A stretch of DNA of 64,000 bases, taken from NCBI GenBank assembly GCA_016720595.1, contig JADKKI010000020.1:62001-126000 (forward strand), in the 5' to 3' direction. The notes under the pieces were generated by a model that saw only the letters and a program-made list of their open reading frames with translations, did not search any database and was not told where the DNA came from. This document shows positions 8,809 through 17,753 of the stretch, piece after piece; the first letter of the stretch is position 1, and each line of letters begins with the position of its first letter. This stretch comes from Myxococcales bacterium. GTDB lineage: Bacteria > Myxococcota_A > Polyangia > Haliangiales > Haliangiaceae. The position numbers and the translations under genes are program-made.

Positions 8809-9411
8809 GTGCGTGCCCTCGTCTACGATCGGACCTGTGTTCGGACCGGAGGTGGACTGTCCGTAGCCTGGCGGGCCGGCTCCGGGCTCTACCGCGGGCT
8901 CGGGCGGATCGACGCCGCGCGCGGCGTGGCGAGCTGGGGCGAGGCGCTCGACTGGCTCGCCAGCTGCGACGAGCCGATCGACGAGCTCCAGTACTGGGGC
9001 CACGGCACCTGGGGCTGTGCGCGCGTCGCCGCCGAGTCTCTCGACGTTCGCTCGCTCGCGCGCGGGCACGTCCATCGTGCGGGCCTCGATGCTCTGCGAG
9101 CCAAGCTCGCGCCCGACGCGCTCGTGTGGTTCCGGACCTGCGAGACGTTCGGCGCGCAGTCGGGGATCGCGTTCGCGGAGCAACTCGCGGAGTTCCTCGG
9201 CGCGCGGGTCGCAGGGCACACCTACGTGATCGGCTTCCACCAGAGCGGTCTCCACGGCCTCGCGCCGGGGCGACGTGCGGACTGGGCGCCCGACGAGGGG
9301 CTGCTCGAGGGAACGCCGGTGGCTCCCGTGCGCGCTCGACCGTCCCGCCCGTGGGCGCCGCGGACGATCACGTGCCTCGCGGGGCGTGTGCCGCCCGCGT
9401 GGTTCTCCTGA
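8809..9411 (+). CDS. Possible clan-CD (caspase-like fold) protein, function unknown
   Basis: A 200-residue protein without signal peptide, starting at a GTG 36 bases from the divergent DUF4139 gene. Two short conserved-looking blocks stand out. One is YWGHGTWGC, with His65-Gly66. The other is a hydrophobic strand ending in Cys, LVWFRTCETFG, with Cys111. A strand-His-Gly block followed by a strand-Cys block is the arrangement of clan CD peptidases (caspases, gingipains, CHAT, DUF4347). A third block, VAGHTYVIGFHQSGLHGLAPG, may shape the pocket. Peptidase activity is inference from motif order only. An alternative is a non-catalytic member or an unrelated domain. No partner gene is obvious next to it. 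Confidence 0.55.
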   Translation: MRALVYDRTCVRTGGGLSVAWRAGSGLYRGLGRIDAARGVASWGEALDWLASCDEPIDELQYWGHGTWGCARVAAESLDVRSLARGHVHRAGLDALRAKLAPDALVWFRTCETFGAQSGIAFAEQLAEFLGARVAGHTYVIGFHQSGLHGLAPGRRADWAPDEGLLEGTPVAPVRARPSRPWAPRTITCLAGRVPPAWFS

Positions 9412-9433
9412 CGCCCCGGACGTGGCGGGACGT

Positions 9434-9958
9434 TCAGTGGATCGATCGCACGGTGGCGCGGAGCAGGGGCTGCGTCGGGCGGCGACAGCGCGCTGCACGA
9501 TCGTTGGCGCGCACGCACGGGAACACGATCTCGAGCCGCGTGGTGCCGGTCGCGGAGGTCGAGACCCGCAGGGTCGCGTCGTGCCGGCCGACCACGGTCA
9601 GGATCAGCCGCAACGAATCGCCATGATCGAGGCGGGGTGGGAGCACGGGGAGCGGCGTGGCGGCCGACGTGCTGAGCACCTCGAGCCGGATCCCGGCGCC
9701 ATCGTCGGTCCCTCCGACGATCAGCACGACGCCGCCGGTGGTCGCGGCCGCGGCGAGCCACAGCTCGAGGAGGCTCGACACCAGGCGCTCGAGCTCGGTC
9801 CGGACCCCGTGGATGTTCGACAGGCTCGCGGCCACATCGACGACGAGCTGGACCGCGGGCGGCAGGGTCGGGGCGCGCGCGGCGGCGACCTGCGCGACCA
9901 GCGCGGCGAGATCGAGCGGCTCCGCAGCGTCATCACCGGCGATCGTCCCGAGCTTCAT
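9434..9958 (-). CDS. Degenerate histidine-kinase-type ATPase domain protein
   Basis: A 174-residue soluble protein. The pattern LERLVSSLLELWLAAA, a strand ending in a glycine-rich turn, IRLEVLSTSA, then SLRLILTVVGRHDATLRVSTSATGTTRLEIVFP follows the layout of a HATPase_c domain (N-box helix, strands, the late GRLxV...GTTFxxxLP element). However the N-box Asn is absent and the DxGxG motif is not in its proper place, so ATP binding is doubtful. There is no dimerisation/phosphoacceptor helix. It may be a pseudo-kinase scaffold or an anti-sigma-like relic. It lies alone on the minus strand between two plus-strand genes. The call rests on fold pattern only. Confidence 0.5.
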   Translation of the reverse strand: MKLGTIAGDDAAEPLDLAALVAQVAAARAPTLPPAVQLVVDVAASLSNIHGVRTELERLVSSLLELWLAAAATTGGVVLIVGGTDDGAGIRLEVLSTSAATPLPVLPPRLDHGDSLRLILTVVGRHDATLRVSTSATGTTRLEIVFPCVRANDRAARCRRPTQPLLRATVRSIH

Positions 9959-10053
9959 GGGCCGAAGTAGACCGCGGGGCGGGGCACGGCGCCGTCCGTC
10001 AACGGCCGATCCTGGCGTCGGTGTCCGTCCTACAAATCAGAGTACAGTGAGGC

Positions 10054-12384
10054 GTGGGCGAGACCACCAGCGTCGTCGGAGAGCCATCGCGCGCAGCGCG
10101 GCTGGCCCGCTTGCTCGCGACGCCGACGGGGGTCCTGATCATCATCCCAACCCTGGTGATCGCGGTGGGCGTGGTGGTGCTCCTGCTCGGCCGGCGCGCC
10201 ACCCGGGATAGCGCCGAGACCATGGCGCGGCATCAGCTGGTCGCGCAGGCGGTCGACGTGCGGCACGACATCGGGTTCGCGCTCGATCAGGCCAAGCCGG
10301 TGCTCGCGAGCCTGCGGCTCCTCGCCGAGCCGGCGCTCGCCACGCCCGATGCCGTCGCCCGCATGCGCGACGTGGTGGTCGGGCGCCCGGGCATCGCGTT
10401 CACGAGCATCGTGTTCCCGAGCGGTGCGATGTACTCGACGTTCATCGATCGAGCGACCGGTGAGCTGCAGGTCGCCGAGTCCCACGTCACCGACAAGGGC
10501 TCCCCGCGCACCAACTACAGCTTCACCACGGGCGAGCCCCGCGCCGTGAGCACGGAGACCACCAACTACGATCCGCGGACCCGCCCGCGGTTCAAGACGG
10601 CGGTCGAGGCCAAGCAGCGGACCTGGATGCCGCCACGTACGTTCTCGTCGTCGCACAAGACCGGCCTGACCGTGGCGGAGCCTGTGTACGCGGCCGATGG
10701 CACGCTGACCGCGGTGCTGACGATCGACTTCGACGTCAGCGAGCTGTCGGCGGTGATCGCCCGCGCCCCCGTGCCCGGAGCCCGGACCGTGATGTTCACC
10801 CTGGATGGCAGCGTGCTCGCGAACCCCTCGGCGCCGATCCCGGACGTCGCGCAGGACGAGAACCGCGTCCTGCACTACAAGGACTTCAAGGATCCCGCGC
10901 TGAACGCGCTGTTCGACGCGATCGGCACCGCGACGCCCACGGAGCAGCGGTTCCTGCACCTCTCGGCCGCCGATGGCGACTACCTGGCCTCGGTCGCGAG
11001 CGTGGGCAACAAGCGCGCGGGCACGGCGGCACCCGTCGAGTGGTTCCTCGCGACGTTGGTGCCGGAGAAGTTGTTGTTCGGGGCGACCTGGAAGTTCGGC
11101 CGCGAGACGATCATCGCCTCGGCCGCTGCGCTGGCGATCGCGCTCGGCGTCTCGCTGATGTTCGCGTGGAACCTGGTCCGGATGCGGCGCGCCGTGGGCG
11201 CGGCCCGCGCCGAGGCGAAGTCCGCGGTGGAGCGCGCGAAGCAGCTCGGGAGCTACCGGCTCGTCGAGAAGCTCGGCGGCGGTGGGATGGGCGAGGTCTG
11301 GCGCGCCGAGCACCAGCTGCTCGCGCGACAGGCCGCGATCAAGCTGGTGCGGCCCGAGGTGCTGATCGACGCGCACCACGCCCCGGTGGTCCAGGAGCGG
11401 TTCCGGCGCGAGGCCCAGACCCTCGCGTCGCTGCGGTCGCGCCACACCATCGAGCTCTATGACTACGGCGTCACCGCCGACGGCAGCTTCTTCTACGTGA
11501 TGGAGCTGCTCGACGGCGTGGATCTGTCCCAGCTCGTGCTGTCCCATGGGCCGCAGCCGGCGGCGCGCGTGATCAGCATCATCGCGCAGGCGTGTCAGTC
11601 GCTCGCCGAGGCGCACGATGCGGGGCTGTTCCACCGCGACATCAAGCCCGCGAACCTGTTCCTGTGCCGCGCCGCGGACGAGGTCGACATCATCAAGCTG
11701 CTCGACTTCGGCATCGTGCACAACGTCGCCGATCCGATCGCGCTGCCGAGCGCGCCCTCGGCGCCTTCGCCGGCGGGCCTCGCGGCGCTGCCCTCGACCA
11801 CCGGCGAGCGCCTGACGATGGTGGGCACGGTGATCGGCACGCCCGGGTACATCGCGCCCGAGCAGGCGGTCGGCGCACCGCTCGATGCGCGCGGCGATCT
11901 CTACGCACTCGGCTGCGTGGCGTGGTGGCTGCTCACCGGCAACGAGGTGTTCCCGCGGCCGACCGAGGACGAGGTGGTCCATGCGCACGTCGCCGATGAC
12001 GTGCCGGACCTCCGGTCGAAGGTCCGAGGCTGGCTCCCGCCCGAGCTCGAGACCGTGATCCTCAAGTGCCTCGAGAAGCGGCCGAAGGCGCGGCCGGCGG
12101 ATGCGCGCGCGCTGGCGGAGGCGCTGGTGGCGATCGAGATCCCACCCGAGCACGTGTGGTCGCGCACGCAGGCGATCGCGTGGTGGACGAGCCTCGGCAA
12201 GACCGCGACGGCGCCGCCCGATGCCGCCACGGCCCCCGCGGGCCTGGCGCTGCGCACGCCCTCGGCGAGCTCCGAGGCCGCCACGGTGGCCGGCGATCGC
12301 GTGCTCGTCCCGCAGCGCACCGAGACGCCGTCGGGCTCGTCCGCGGCGATGACGATCGAAGCGCGACCGACCGGCCGTACGTAG
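10054..12384 (+). CDS. Transmembrane sensor Ser/Thr protein kinase
   Basis: A 776-residue receptor kinase with its sensor at the N-terminus. Membrane helix 1 is at about residues 25-46 (GVLIIIPTLVIAVGVVVLLL). The periplasmic region (about 47-345) looks like a double-Cache domain: the NYDPRTRPRF block is the usual Cache word, followed by VAEPVYAADGTLTAVLTIDFDVSEL. Helix 2 is at about 348-371. The kinase domain runs from 401, with glycine loop GGGGMGEVW, the VAIK-equivalent lysine in AIKLV, the catalytic Asp529 in HRDIKPANLF, DFGI and a GTPGYIAPEQ activation segment. A Pro/Ala-rich tail follows. The start is GTG at 10054. Sensor-first, kinase-last order is the reverse of the common kinase-TM-sensor order. 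Confidence 0.9.
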   Translation: MGETTSVVGEPSRAARLARLLATPTGVLIIIPTLVIAVGVVVLLLGRRATRDSAETMARHQLVAQAVDVRHDIGFALDQAKPVLASLRLLAEPALATPDAVARMRDVVVGRPGIAFTSIVFPSGAMYSTFIDRATGELQVAESHVTDKGSPRTNYSFTTGEPRAVSTETTNYDPRTRPRFKTAVEAKQRTWMPPRTFSSSHKTGLTVAEPVYAADGTLTAVLTIDFDVSELSAVIARAPVPGARTVMFTLDGSVLANPSAPIPDVAQDENRVLHYKDFKDPALNALFDAIGTATPTEQRFLHLSAADGDYLASVASVGNKRAGTAAPVEWFLATLVPEKLLFGATWKFGRETIIASAAALAIALGVSLMFAWNLVRMRRAVGAARAEAKSAVERAKQLGSYRLVEKLGGGGMGEVWRAEHQLLARQAAIKLVRPEVLIDAHHAPVVQERFRREAQTLASLRSRHTIELYDYGVTADGSFFYVMELLDGVDLSQLVLSHGPQPAARVISIIAQACQSLAEAHDAGLFHRDIKPANLFLCRAADEVDIIKLLDFGIVHNVADPIALPSAPSAPSPAGLAALPSTTGERLTMVGTVIGTPGYIAPEQAVGAPLDARGDLYALGCVAWWLLTGNEVFPRPTEDEVVHAHVADDVPDLRSKVRGWLPPELETVILKCLEKRPKARPADARALAEALVAIEIPPEHVWSRTQAIAWWTSLGKTATAPPDAATAPAGLALRTPSASSEAATVAGDRVLVPQRTETPSGSSAAMTIEARPTGRT

Positions 12385-12443
12385 GCGGCCGCACACAAGA
12401 CGGCGGCCCGCTGAAAGGCCCGTCCCGGACCATCCGTGTGCTC

Positions 12444-12630
12444 GGAACTCAAAGCCAGGAAGCCAGGAACCAAGGTCGGAGACGGTGGATCGGCCATTCC
12501 CGCGAGAGCTGGCGCAGAGGCATTGGGTAGCAGATCACACGTGGTGGCCTCCTGTGGCGGGCTTCGAGGAACGGATCCAGCCAGGCCAAAGTCTGCGGCC
12601 TTGGTTCCTGGCTTCCTGTGTTTGATCTCC
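12444..12630. repeat. Inverted repeat, two 40-bp arms
   Basis: Arms at 12444-12483 and 12591-12630 are reverse complements at 34 of 40 positions, with a perfect 20-base core (CAGGAAGCCAGGAACCAAGG on the plus strand of the left arm). They enclose 107 bases. The core itself contains a short direct duplication of CCAGGAA. The element sits between the convergent ends of a kinase gene and an esterase gene, in the 338-base gap 12385-12722, which otherwise has no coding pattern. It could be a small non-autonomous mobile element or a bidirectional terminator-type structure. Confidence 0.7.
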
Positions 12631-12635
12631 GGGGC

Positions 12636-12684
12636 AGCGCAGTGCAGTGCGGTGCAGTGCAGTGCAGTGCAGTGCAGTGCAGTG
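12636..12684. repeat. AGTGC pentanucleotide microsatellite
   Basis: Eight full tandem units of AGTGC (one carries GGTGC) plus a partial ninth, preceded by a mutated unit AGCGC. It begins six bases after the right arm of the 40-bp inverted repeat and lies 3' of both flanking genes. Pentamer tracts of this kind slip easily during replication; here no reading frame would be altered. Confidence 0.85.
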
Positions 12685-12722
12685 GGCGGGTTCATGAACA
12701 CCGGCTCGGTGACGGGCGTGCG

Positions 12723-13733
12723 TCAGTGCGGCGAGAGCAGGTAGTCCCACGTGGGGCCGAGGTGGCGGAGCGGCCCTCCGAGCGCGCACGGCGCCGTGGC
12801 GGTGCCGAAGCTCGCGACGCTCGGCGTGACGTGGCCATCGATGCGGCTAGCGCACGGCGCGGTGTGCACGACGAACCGGTGGCACTCGCCGGTGGGCGGG
12901 TCCTCGGTGACCTCGCACGTGGCGTCGGGAATCCCGAGCGCGGCGTAGTTGGCGGCGAGCTCGATCGGCTGCGTGAACGGATCGTCGGCGTAGTTGATCG
13001 CGAACATCCGGGCGCCGGGGGTCGCGGGCCGTGACGCGGCCCAGTCCGCGAGCCAGGTCACCGGGCCCTGTACGGCGCTGCCGGTGTGGACGCGATCGAG
13101 CACGCCGCTCATCAGCACCACCCGGCTGACCTCGTGGTCGTGCGCGAGGATCAGCGCGTGGCCGCTGCCCTGCGAGAAGCCGACGAGCACGACACGAGTG
13201 AGGTCACCGCGCGCGAGGCGATCGCGGAGCGGCCCCCACACGGCGGGGAGCGCGCCGGCCAGGTGGGCGGCGAGCGTGTCGATCCGGTGGACGATCCCGT
13301 TGGCGCGATCGACCTGCAGCTGCGGCGCAGCGTCCTCGCCATAGACGATCTCGCGGCGCACCGGGCCGTAGCAGGCGGCGTCGTCCTCGCACAGATCGCG
13401 GATCGCGCGCTCGTTGCGGTACGCCGGCGCGATCGCGGCATAGCCGCGGCCGCACGCGCGCTCGGCGAACGCATGCGCGGTGGCCGGATCCTCACGGGCG
13501 CCGACGAGATAGATCACGAGCTGGCCGTTCCACTGCGCCGGGACCACGGGCGTGCAGTAGTAGTGGCGGGCGTCCGCGCCGCTGGCCGTGGTCACCGGCG
13601 TGACCGCGGGATCGAGCTGGGTCGGGACGACGAGGCCTTCGCGGATCGTGGCGCTGTTCGATGGTGTGTCGATGGGAGCCGCGCGACACGCGACCAGCGC
13701 GAGCCACAGCACCTGACGCGCCGGCCTGGTCAC
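12723..13733 (-). CDS. Alpha/beta-hydrolase lipoprotein
   Basis: A 336-residue exported hydrolase. The N-terminus has a short basic region and a hydrophobic segment ending in LVAC (lipobox). The strand VVLVGFSQGSGHALIL contains the nucleophile elbow GFSQG; the later GHVTPS region may supply the catalytic His, and DDPFT a possible acid. Six or more Cys in pairs suggest disulfides, consistent with a life outside the cytoplasm. The start is a GTG. It follows the OmpW-like gene by 19 bases on the same strand and so probably ends that transcript. The substrate is not identifiable; esterase or lipase-like activity is the family expectation. Confidence 0.8.
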   Translation of the reverse strand: MTRPARQVLWLALVACRAAPIDTPSNSATIREGLVVPTQLDPAVTPVTTASGADARHYYCTPVVPAQWNGQLVIYLVGAREDPATAHAFAERACGRGYAAIAPAYRNERAIRDLCEDDAACYGPVRREIVYGEDAAPQLQVDRANGIVHRIDTLAAHLAGALPAVWGPLRDRLARGDLTRVVLVGFSQGSGHALILAHDHEVSRVVLMSGVLDRVHTGSAVQGPVTWLADWAASRPATPGARMFAINYADDPFTQPIELAANYAALGIPDATCEVTEDPPTGECHRFVVHTAPCASRIDGHVTPSVASFGTATAPCALGGPLRHLGPTWDYLLSPH

Positions 13734-13752
13734 CTCTCGAGTGTAGGCCGAC

Positions 13753-14727
13753 TCAGAAGTCGATGCCGAGGCCGCCCTGGATGATCAGGGGATTGACCCA
13801 CACGCTCATCTTCGCGGTGCCGACCTCGACGGTGTCGAACAGCGGCAGCTCGGGCGTGCGGACCTGGACGTGATGCACCTCGGCGCGGGCGAGCATGAAC
13901 GCGATGAACTTGACGTCGAGCCGCGCGTACAGCCCCTTGTACAGCTTCGCTTCGAGGCCGGCCTGGAACACCATCCCCGGCGCGGGTGCGATCGACATCT
14001 CGGGCTGGCTGACCTCGGTCAGCATCGGATTCGTGACCTTGGCGTTGAAGGCGAACAGCACTGCCGCGCCCACGCCGAAGAACGGCTGGACCTGCGCGTG
14101 CGGCCGCACGTTGTAGACGAGCGTGAGCATCGGAGGGGCGGCCTTCGCCTCGCCGAGCTCTGGACCGAGGGGGCCGACGCCGGTGGGGATCCCGAGCGCC
14201 ATCGGTGCGATCGATTCGTTCGCGAGCGTGCCGGTCGCGCGGAACTTCACCGTGAACGGAACGCCGAGCACGGTCTCGAGCGAGAGGTGGTCTCCGCCAA
14301 ACGGCAGCTTGTAGCCGAGCGTGATCGCGGGGATGGTCGCGGAGCTGACCTCGGAGCCCGAGCCCGCGATCGGACCGTTCTGAACGGCGAGGCTCGCGGC
14401 GCCATCGACGTCGGCGAGCTCCATCGGCCGCGAGGAGGAGAGCGGTGAGACGTGTGCGATGCCGCCGCGGACGTAGAACCGCTTCGTGGACCGCTTGTGT
14501 GCGAGCGGGGCGGGCTCGGGCGCGGTCTCGTGGACCGTGTCGTCGGCCTGCGGCACGGGCGCGGGCGCAGGGGCAGGATCCGGCGTGGGCTCGGGCGCCA
14601 TCTCGATCTCGGGCTCGCTGACCTTCGCCGGTGCCGGCGTGGGGGCCTTCTTGCCCTTCTTCTTCTTCGGCGCACCGTGCGCGACCAGTGGGATCAGGGC
14701 GAGCGCGGTGATCAGCGCGGCCTTCAT
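13753..14727 (-). CDS. OmpW-like outer-membrane beta-barrel protein
   Basis: A 324-residue protein with a signal peptide (about residues 1-18, cut after AHG). A Lys-rich and Pro/Ala/Glu-rich linker (about 19-75) comes next, followed by a C-terminal barrel of alternating strands: FYVRGGIAHVSP, PAITLGYKLP, LSLETVLGVPFTVKF, PMLTLVYNV, VQPFFGVGAAVLF, GLEAKLYKGLYARLDVKFI and a final strand ending in Phe. This matches the OmpW family of small barrels carrying hydrophobic solutes. The Pro-rich linker may cross the periplasm or bind peptidoglycan. Its ATG overlaps the TGA of the upstream Big_5 lipoprotein gene by four bases, so their synthesis is coupled. Confidence 0.8.
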   Translation of the reverse strand: MKAALITALALIPLVAHGAPKKKKGKKAPTPAPAKVSEPEIEMAPEPTPDPAPAPAPVPQADDTVHETAPEPAPLAHKRSTKRFYVRGGIAHVSPLSSSRPMELADVDGAASLAVQNGPIAGSGSEVSSATIPAITLGYKLPFGGDHLSLETVLGVPFTVKFRATGTLANESIAPMALGIPTGVGPLGPELGEAKAAPPMLTLVYNVRPHAQVQPFFGVGAAVLFAFNAKVTNPMLTEVSQPEMSIAPAPGMVFQAGLEAKLYKGLYARLDVKFIAFMLARAEVHHVQVRTPELPLFDTVEVGTAKMSVWVNPLIIQGGLGIDF

Positions 14728-17675
14728 CGGGCCACCCCGCGCAGCGGCGGCGAGATCAGCTGGAGCTTCATCTCACCGGCGGGGACGGCCATCTTCACGC
14801 TCCCCGAGACCCCGAGGGGAGCGTCGATCTTCACCTCGACCGGCAGCGCTGCGGTGTTGGCGACCGCGATCGAGATCCGACCGTCGGGCAGGAACGTCAC
14901 CGGCCCCTCGAGCGTGACCGAGAGCGGCTTGGAGTGCAGATCGTGGCTCGACAACGGGATGCTCATGTCGGGCGCATCCATGTAGAGGTCGAGCTTGACC
15001 GTGAGCGTCGGGGTGCCGCCGCGATCGATGATGTAGCCCGTGACGCCGGTCTGGCCGGCGGGTTCACGCACGCGCATCACCGACGTCCCGGTGTCCGTGT
15101 TGATGCCGATGATCGCCGTGGCGTTCATCGACACCGAGGTCGCGAGCATCGCCTGCGCGGAGATCTTCACGGGGACGCAGTTCGCCGCGCTCGAGCCATC
15201 GGGGAGCGGACAGGTGGTGGTCAGCTCGCCCATCTCGACGGGCATCGAGCCGAGCAGGTACATGCACGCCTGCGTGCCCGGCATGTTCGGGAGGCAATCG
15301 GCGGAGGTGAAGTGGGCCTGGCTGACATCGCCCGTGGTGCCGGTGATGTTGAGCGCCGCGCGGTTCTCGTCCGAGAGGGGTTCGCCGCTCTCGAGGAAGC
15401 CGGAGCCGTTGAGATCGGAGAACGGCCCGACATCGGCGAACATGAACGTGGACTTCTCGGCGGCCGCGCCGAGGAACGGGATCGAGAGGTCCGGGCCGCC
15501 GGCATCTCCATTGGTGGTGCCGCCGAGCGGATCGAAGCTCGCCGCGGCGCCGAACACGCCGCACAGCTCGCCCGCGTTGCAGCCGCCGTTGTTGCCCGAG
15601 ACCAGGCGGAGCCGGTAGCGCTTGTCCACGACCCACGGCTGGTCGGGCACGAAGGCGACGGTGCGGTTGTGGGTGATGAATGTGCCGGCGACGGCTGCGG
15701 TGCAGGTCCCGGCGCCATCGATCTCCTCGATCCGGATGCTGCCCTGGTTGCACGCGGTGCCGTGGACGATCGAGGCCGGCTGCGGCGGCTGGCTGAACGC
15801 GATCTGGACGGCCTCGTTCGAGGCGAGCGTGAAGTTCGCGTACAGATCGTCGCCGCCGCCGCCGCCCTGGCAGCGCCCCGGGCTGGCGCCGTTCGCACCG
15901 GTCAGCGCGCACGGAACGCCGGGGTGGATCGCCGTCACGGTCAGCGGCGCATCGGTGTTGACGAGGCGCGGGGTGGTGAACGTGATCGGGGTGGTCGCGG
16001 GGAGCTTGTTGCCCGCGACATCGGCCACATCGGAGAGCACGACGCGGTACGAGGTGGAGTACGTCAGCGGCGCGACCGAGCGGACCACGACCGCCGCGCC
16101 GTGACTCTCGATCACGCTCGGCACGACGGTGCCCGCGGCGGTCTCGAGCCGGAGCCCCCCGGCGCGCAGCCGATCGAGATCCACGGGCTCGTTGAAGATC
16201 ACCTCGACGCCTTGATCGACCGGGTGCTCGTTCGCGCCGACGCCGGGCATCGAGGCGACCAGCGTGGGCGGCGCGGTGTCGCTGTCGGCCTTCGCGTTGG
16301 CATCTGTGATCAGCTCGAGCACGAGGTTGGTGGGCGCCGCGGTGACGCCGAGCAGCCCGAGCTCCATCGACGCGACGGTCTCGATCGCGAGCACGCCATC
16401 GGAGCCGACCGCCGTGCCCGAGGCCTGCACGCCGAGCACGGTCTGGGTCAGCACCGCGTTGCCCTTCGGATCTACCGCGTAGACGGCGACGTCCATGCTG
16501 AGATCGACATAGAGCGGCGCCCGCTCGTTCTCGGGCCGCTGGTCGGCCGCCTGGTGCGGGTTGCGATACAGACGCCCACCCGCATCGGTGAGCATCTCGA
16601 TCTCGATGTCGCCCGTGACGAGGCCAACGGAGATCTCACCACCAAGCTTGACGTCGAGCCCGCTGGCCTTCATCCGCTGGCCCTTGCGGATCGTGAACGC
16701 GATCGGCCCGCCGAGCGCCTTGGGATCGCCGAGCTCGGCGGCGAGCGCGGCGGGCAGCAGCGCGGAGCTCTCCTTGCCGATCAGCGGCTTGTCGATCGCG
16801 ATGACATTGGGCTCGGCACCGGAGCGCGAGTGCGCCGGGCCCGGATCGGTCTTCTGCCGCGTGCGCAGGACCTGTGGGATCTGGACGCTGCCACGGCTGT
16901 TCGCCGGGACGAGCGGGATGGTGATCGGCGCGAGCACCTGGCCGCCGAGATCCGCGAGCCGGTTGCCGAGCCGGAGCTCGTAGGTGGTCCCTGCCGTCAG
17001 ATCGGTCTTGGGATCGATCGCGACGTGGATGCCGCTGCCGATCACGGTCGCCGGCACCGCCATCCGCGTCGACATGTCGACCAGCTCGATCGCGCCGGTC
17101 ACGTTCGTCACGGTGCGCGGATCGAGCGGCTCCGAGAACACGAGGCGGATCGTCGACGTCTCGAACATCGGCCGGAATCCGTTCGGGCTCGCCGGATCAC
17201 TGCCGTTGACCGCGATCAGGGCGGGCGCCGCGGCGCGCGGGCGCATGGTCCGCGTGGTGAACGTGACCAGCGCGTCTTGCGCGGGGAGGTTCTTGGCAGA
17301 GGGCGCGAGCGGCGGGCGCACGTAGAGCGCATAGGTGGTGCCTTCGTCGAGCTGCGCGCTGCTGAACTGGACGCTCTTGCCCTCGCCGACGACCTCGGCC
17401 GTGGCATCGACCGGCCCGTTCGGACCGACCAGGCAGAACGAGCCTTGCACGCTCGCACCGGAACCCGTGCATGGCCCGAGGGCGCTCTTGGTGACGTCGT
17501 CGGAGAACGTCACCACGATCCGCGAACCGAGGGGGACGTCTCGCTGCCCATCGATCGGGAACGTGAAGATCACGCCCGGCTCCGCCGTCGCCAGCGGGGC
17601 CACGGACGAATCGCAGGCCCAGGTACCGACCAGGCCCGCGATCACCACCACACAACCTGCTAGGCGAAGCACCAC
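14724..17675 (-). CDS. Large Ig-like (Big_5) lipoprotein
   Basis: An extracellular lipoprotein of about 983 residues. It has at least three bacterial Ig-like Big_5 repeats, each opening with a version of the pattern seen in TFPIDGQRDVPLGSRIVVTFSDDV, RLVFSEPLDPRTV and ANEHPVDQGVEVIFNEPVD. Acidic turns and the phrase FSDLNGSGFLESGEPL (EF-hand or dockerin-like) suggest calcium binding. The start is uncertain: the frame opens at a TTG at 17738, but GTG at 17675 leaves a compact signal peptide with lipobox TWAC, so I prefer it. It heads an apparent operon into the OmpW-like gene (ATGA overlap). Big_5 proteins serve as surface or adhesion modules; the ligand is unknown. Confidence 0.8.
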   Translation of the reverse strand: MVLRLAGCVVVIAGLVGTWACDSSVAPLATAEPGVIFTFPIDGQRDVPLGSRIVVTFSDDVTKSALGPCTGSGASVQGSFCLVGPNGPVDATAEVVGEGKSVQFSSAQLDEGTTYALYVRPPLAPSAKNLPAQDALVTFTTRTMRPRAAAPALIAVNGSDPASPNGFRPMFETSTIRLVFSEPLDPRTVTNVTGAIELVDMSTRMAVPATVIGSGIHVAIDPKTDLTAGTTYELRLGNRLADLGGQVLAPITIPLVPANSRGSVQIPQVLRTRQKTDPGPAHSRSGAEPNVIAIDKPLIGKESSALLPAALAAELGDPKALGGPIAFTIRKGQRMKASGLDVKLGGEISVGLVTGDIEIEMLTDAGGRLYRNPHQAADQRPENERAPLYVDLSMDVAVYAVDPKGNAVLTQTVLGVQASGTAVGSDGVLAIETVASMELGLLGVTAAPTNLVLELITDANAKADSDTAPPTLVASMPGVGANEHPVDQGVEVIFNEPVDLDRLRAGGLRLETAAGTVVPSVIESHGAAVVVRSVAPLTYSTSYRVVLSDVADVAGNKLPATTPITFTTPRLVNTDAPLTVTAIHPGVPCALTGANGASPGRCQGGGGGDDLYANFTLASNEAVQIAFSQPPQPASIVHGTACNQGSIRIEEIDGAGTCTAAVAGTFITHNRTVAFVPDQPWVVDKRYRLRLVSGNNGGCNAGELCGVFGAAASFDPLGGTTNGDAGGPDLSIPFLGAAAEKSTFMFADVGPFSDLNGSGFLESGEPLSDENRAALNITGTTGDVSQAHFTSADCLPNMPGTQACMYLLGSMPVEMGELTTTCPLPDGSSAANCVPVKISAQAMLATSVSMNATAIIGINTDTGTSVMRVREPAGQTGVTGYIIDRGGTPTLTVKLDLYMDAPDMSIPLSSHDLHSKPLSVTLEGPVTFLPDGRISIAVANTAALPVEVKIDAPLGVSGSVKMAVPAGEMKLQLISPPLRGVAR

Positions 17676-17753
17676 CAACGAGACTATCAAGTTGGGCCCG
17701 CGGATCGACGGAGATTCGCTAACTGCGCATATCCGCAACCAGTGTCGGCAGGG

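Noticed and set aside
10030..12396. Minus-strand frame opposite the kinase
   Set aside because: Arg/His/Gly-rich translation, no motif, complete overlap with a well-supported gene.
12436..12744. Small open frames spanning the AGTGC repeat
   Set aside because: They are carried by the tandem repeat, differ by frame and show no start signal or protein-like composition.
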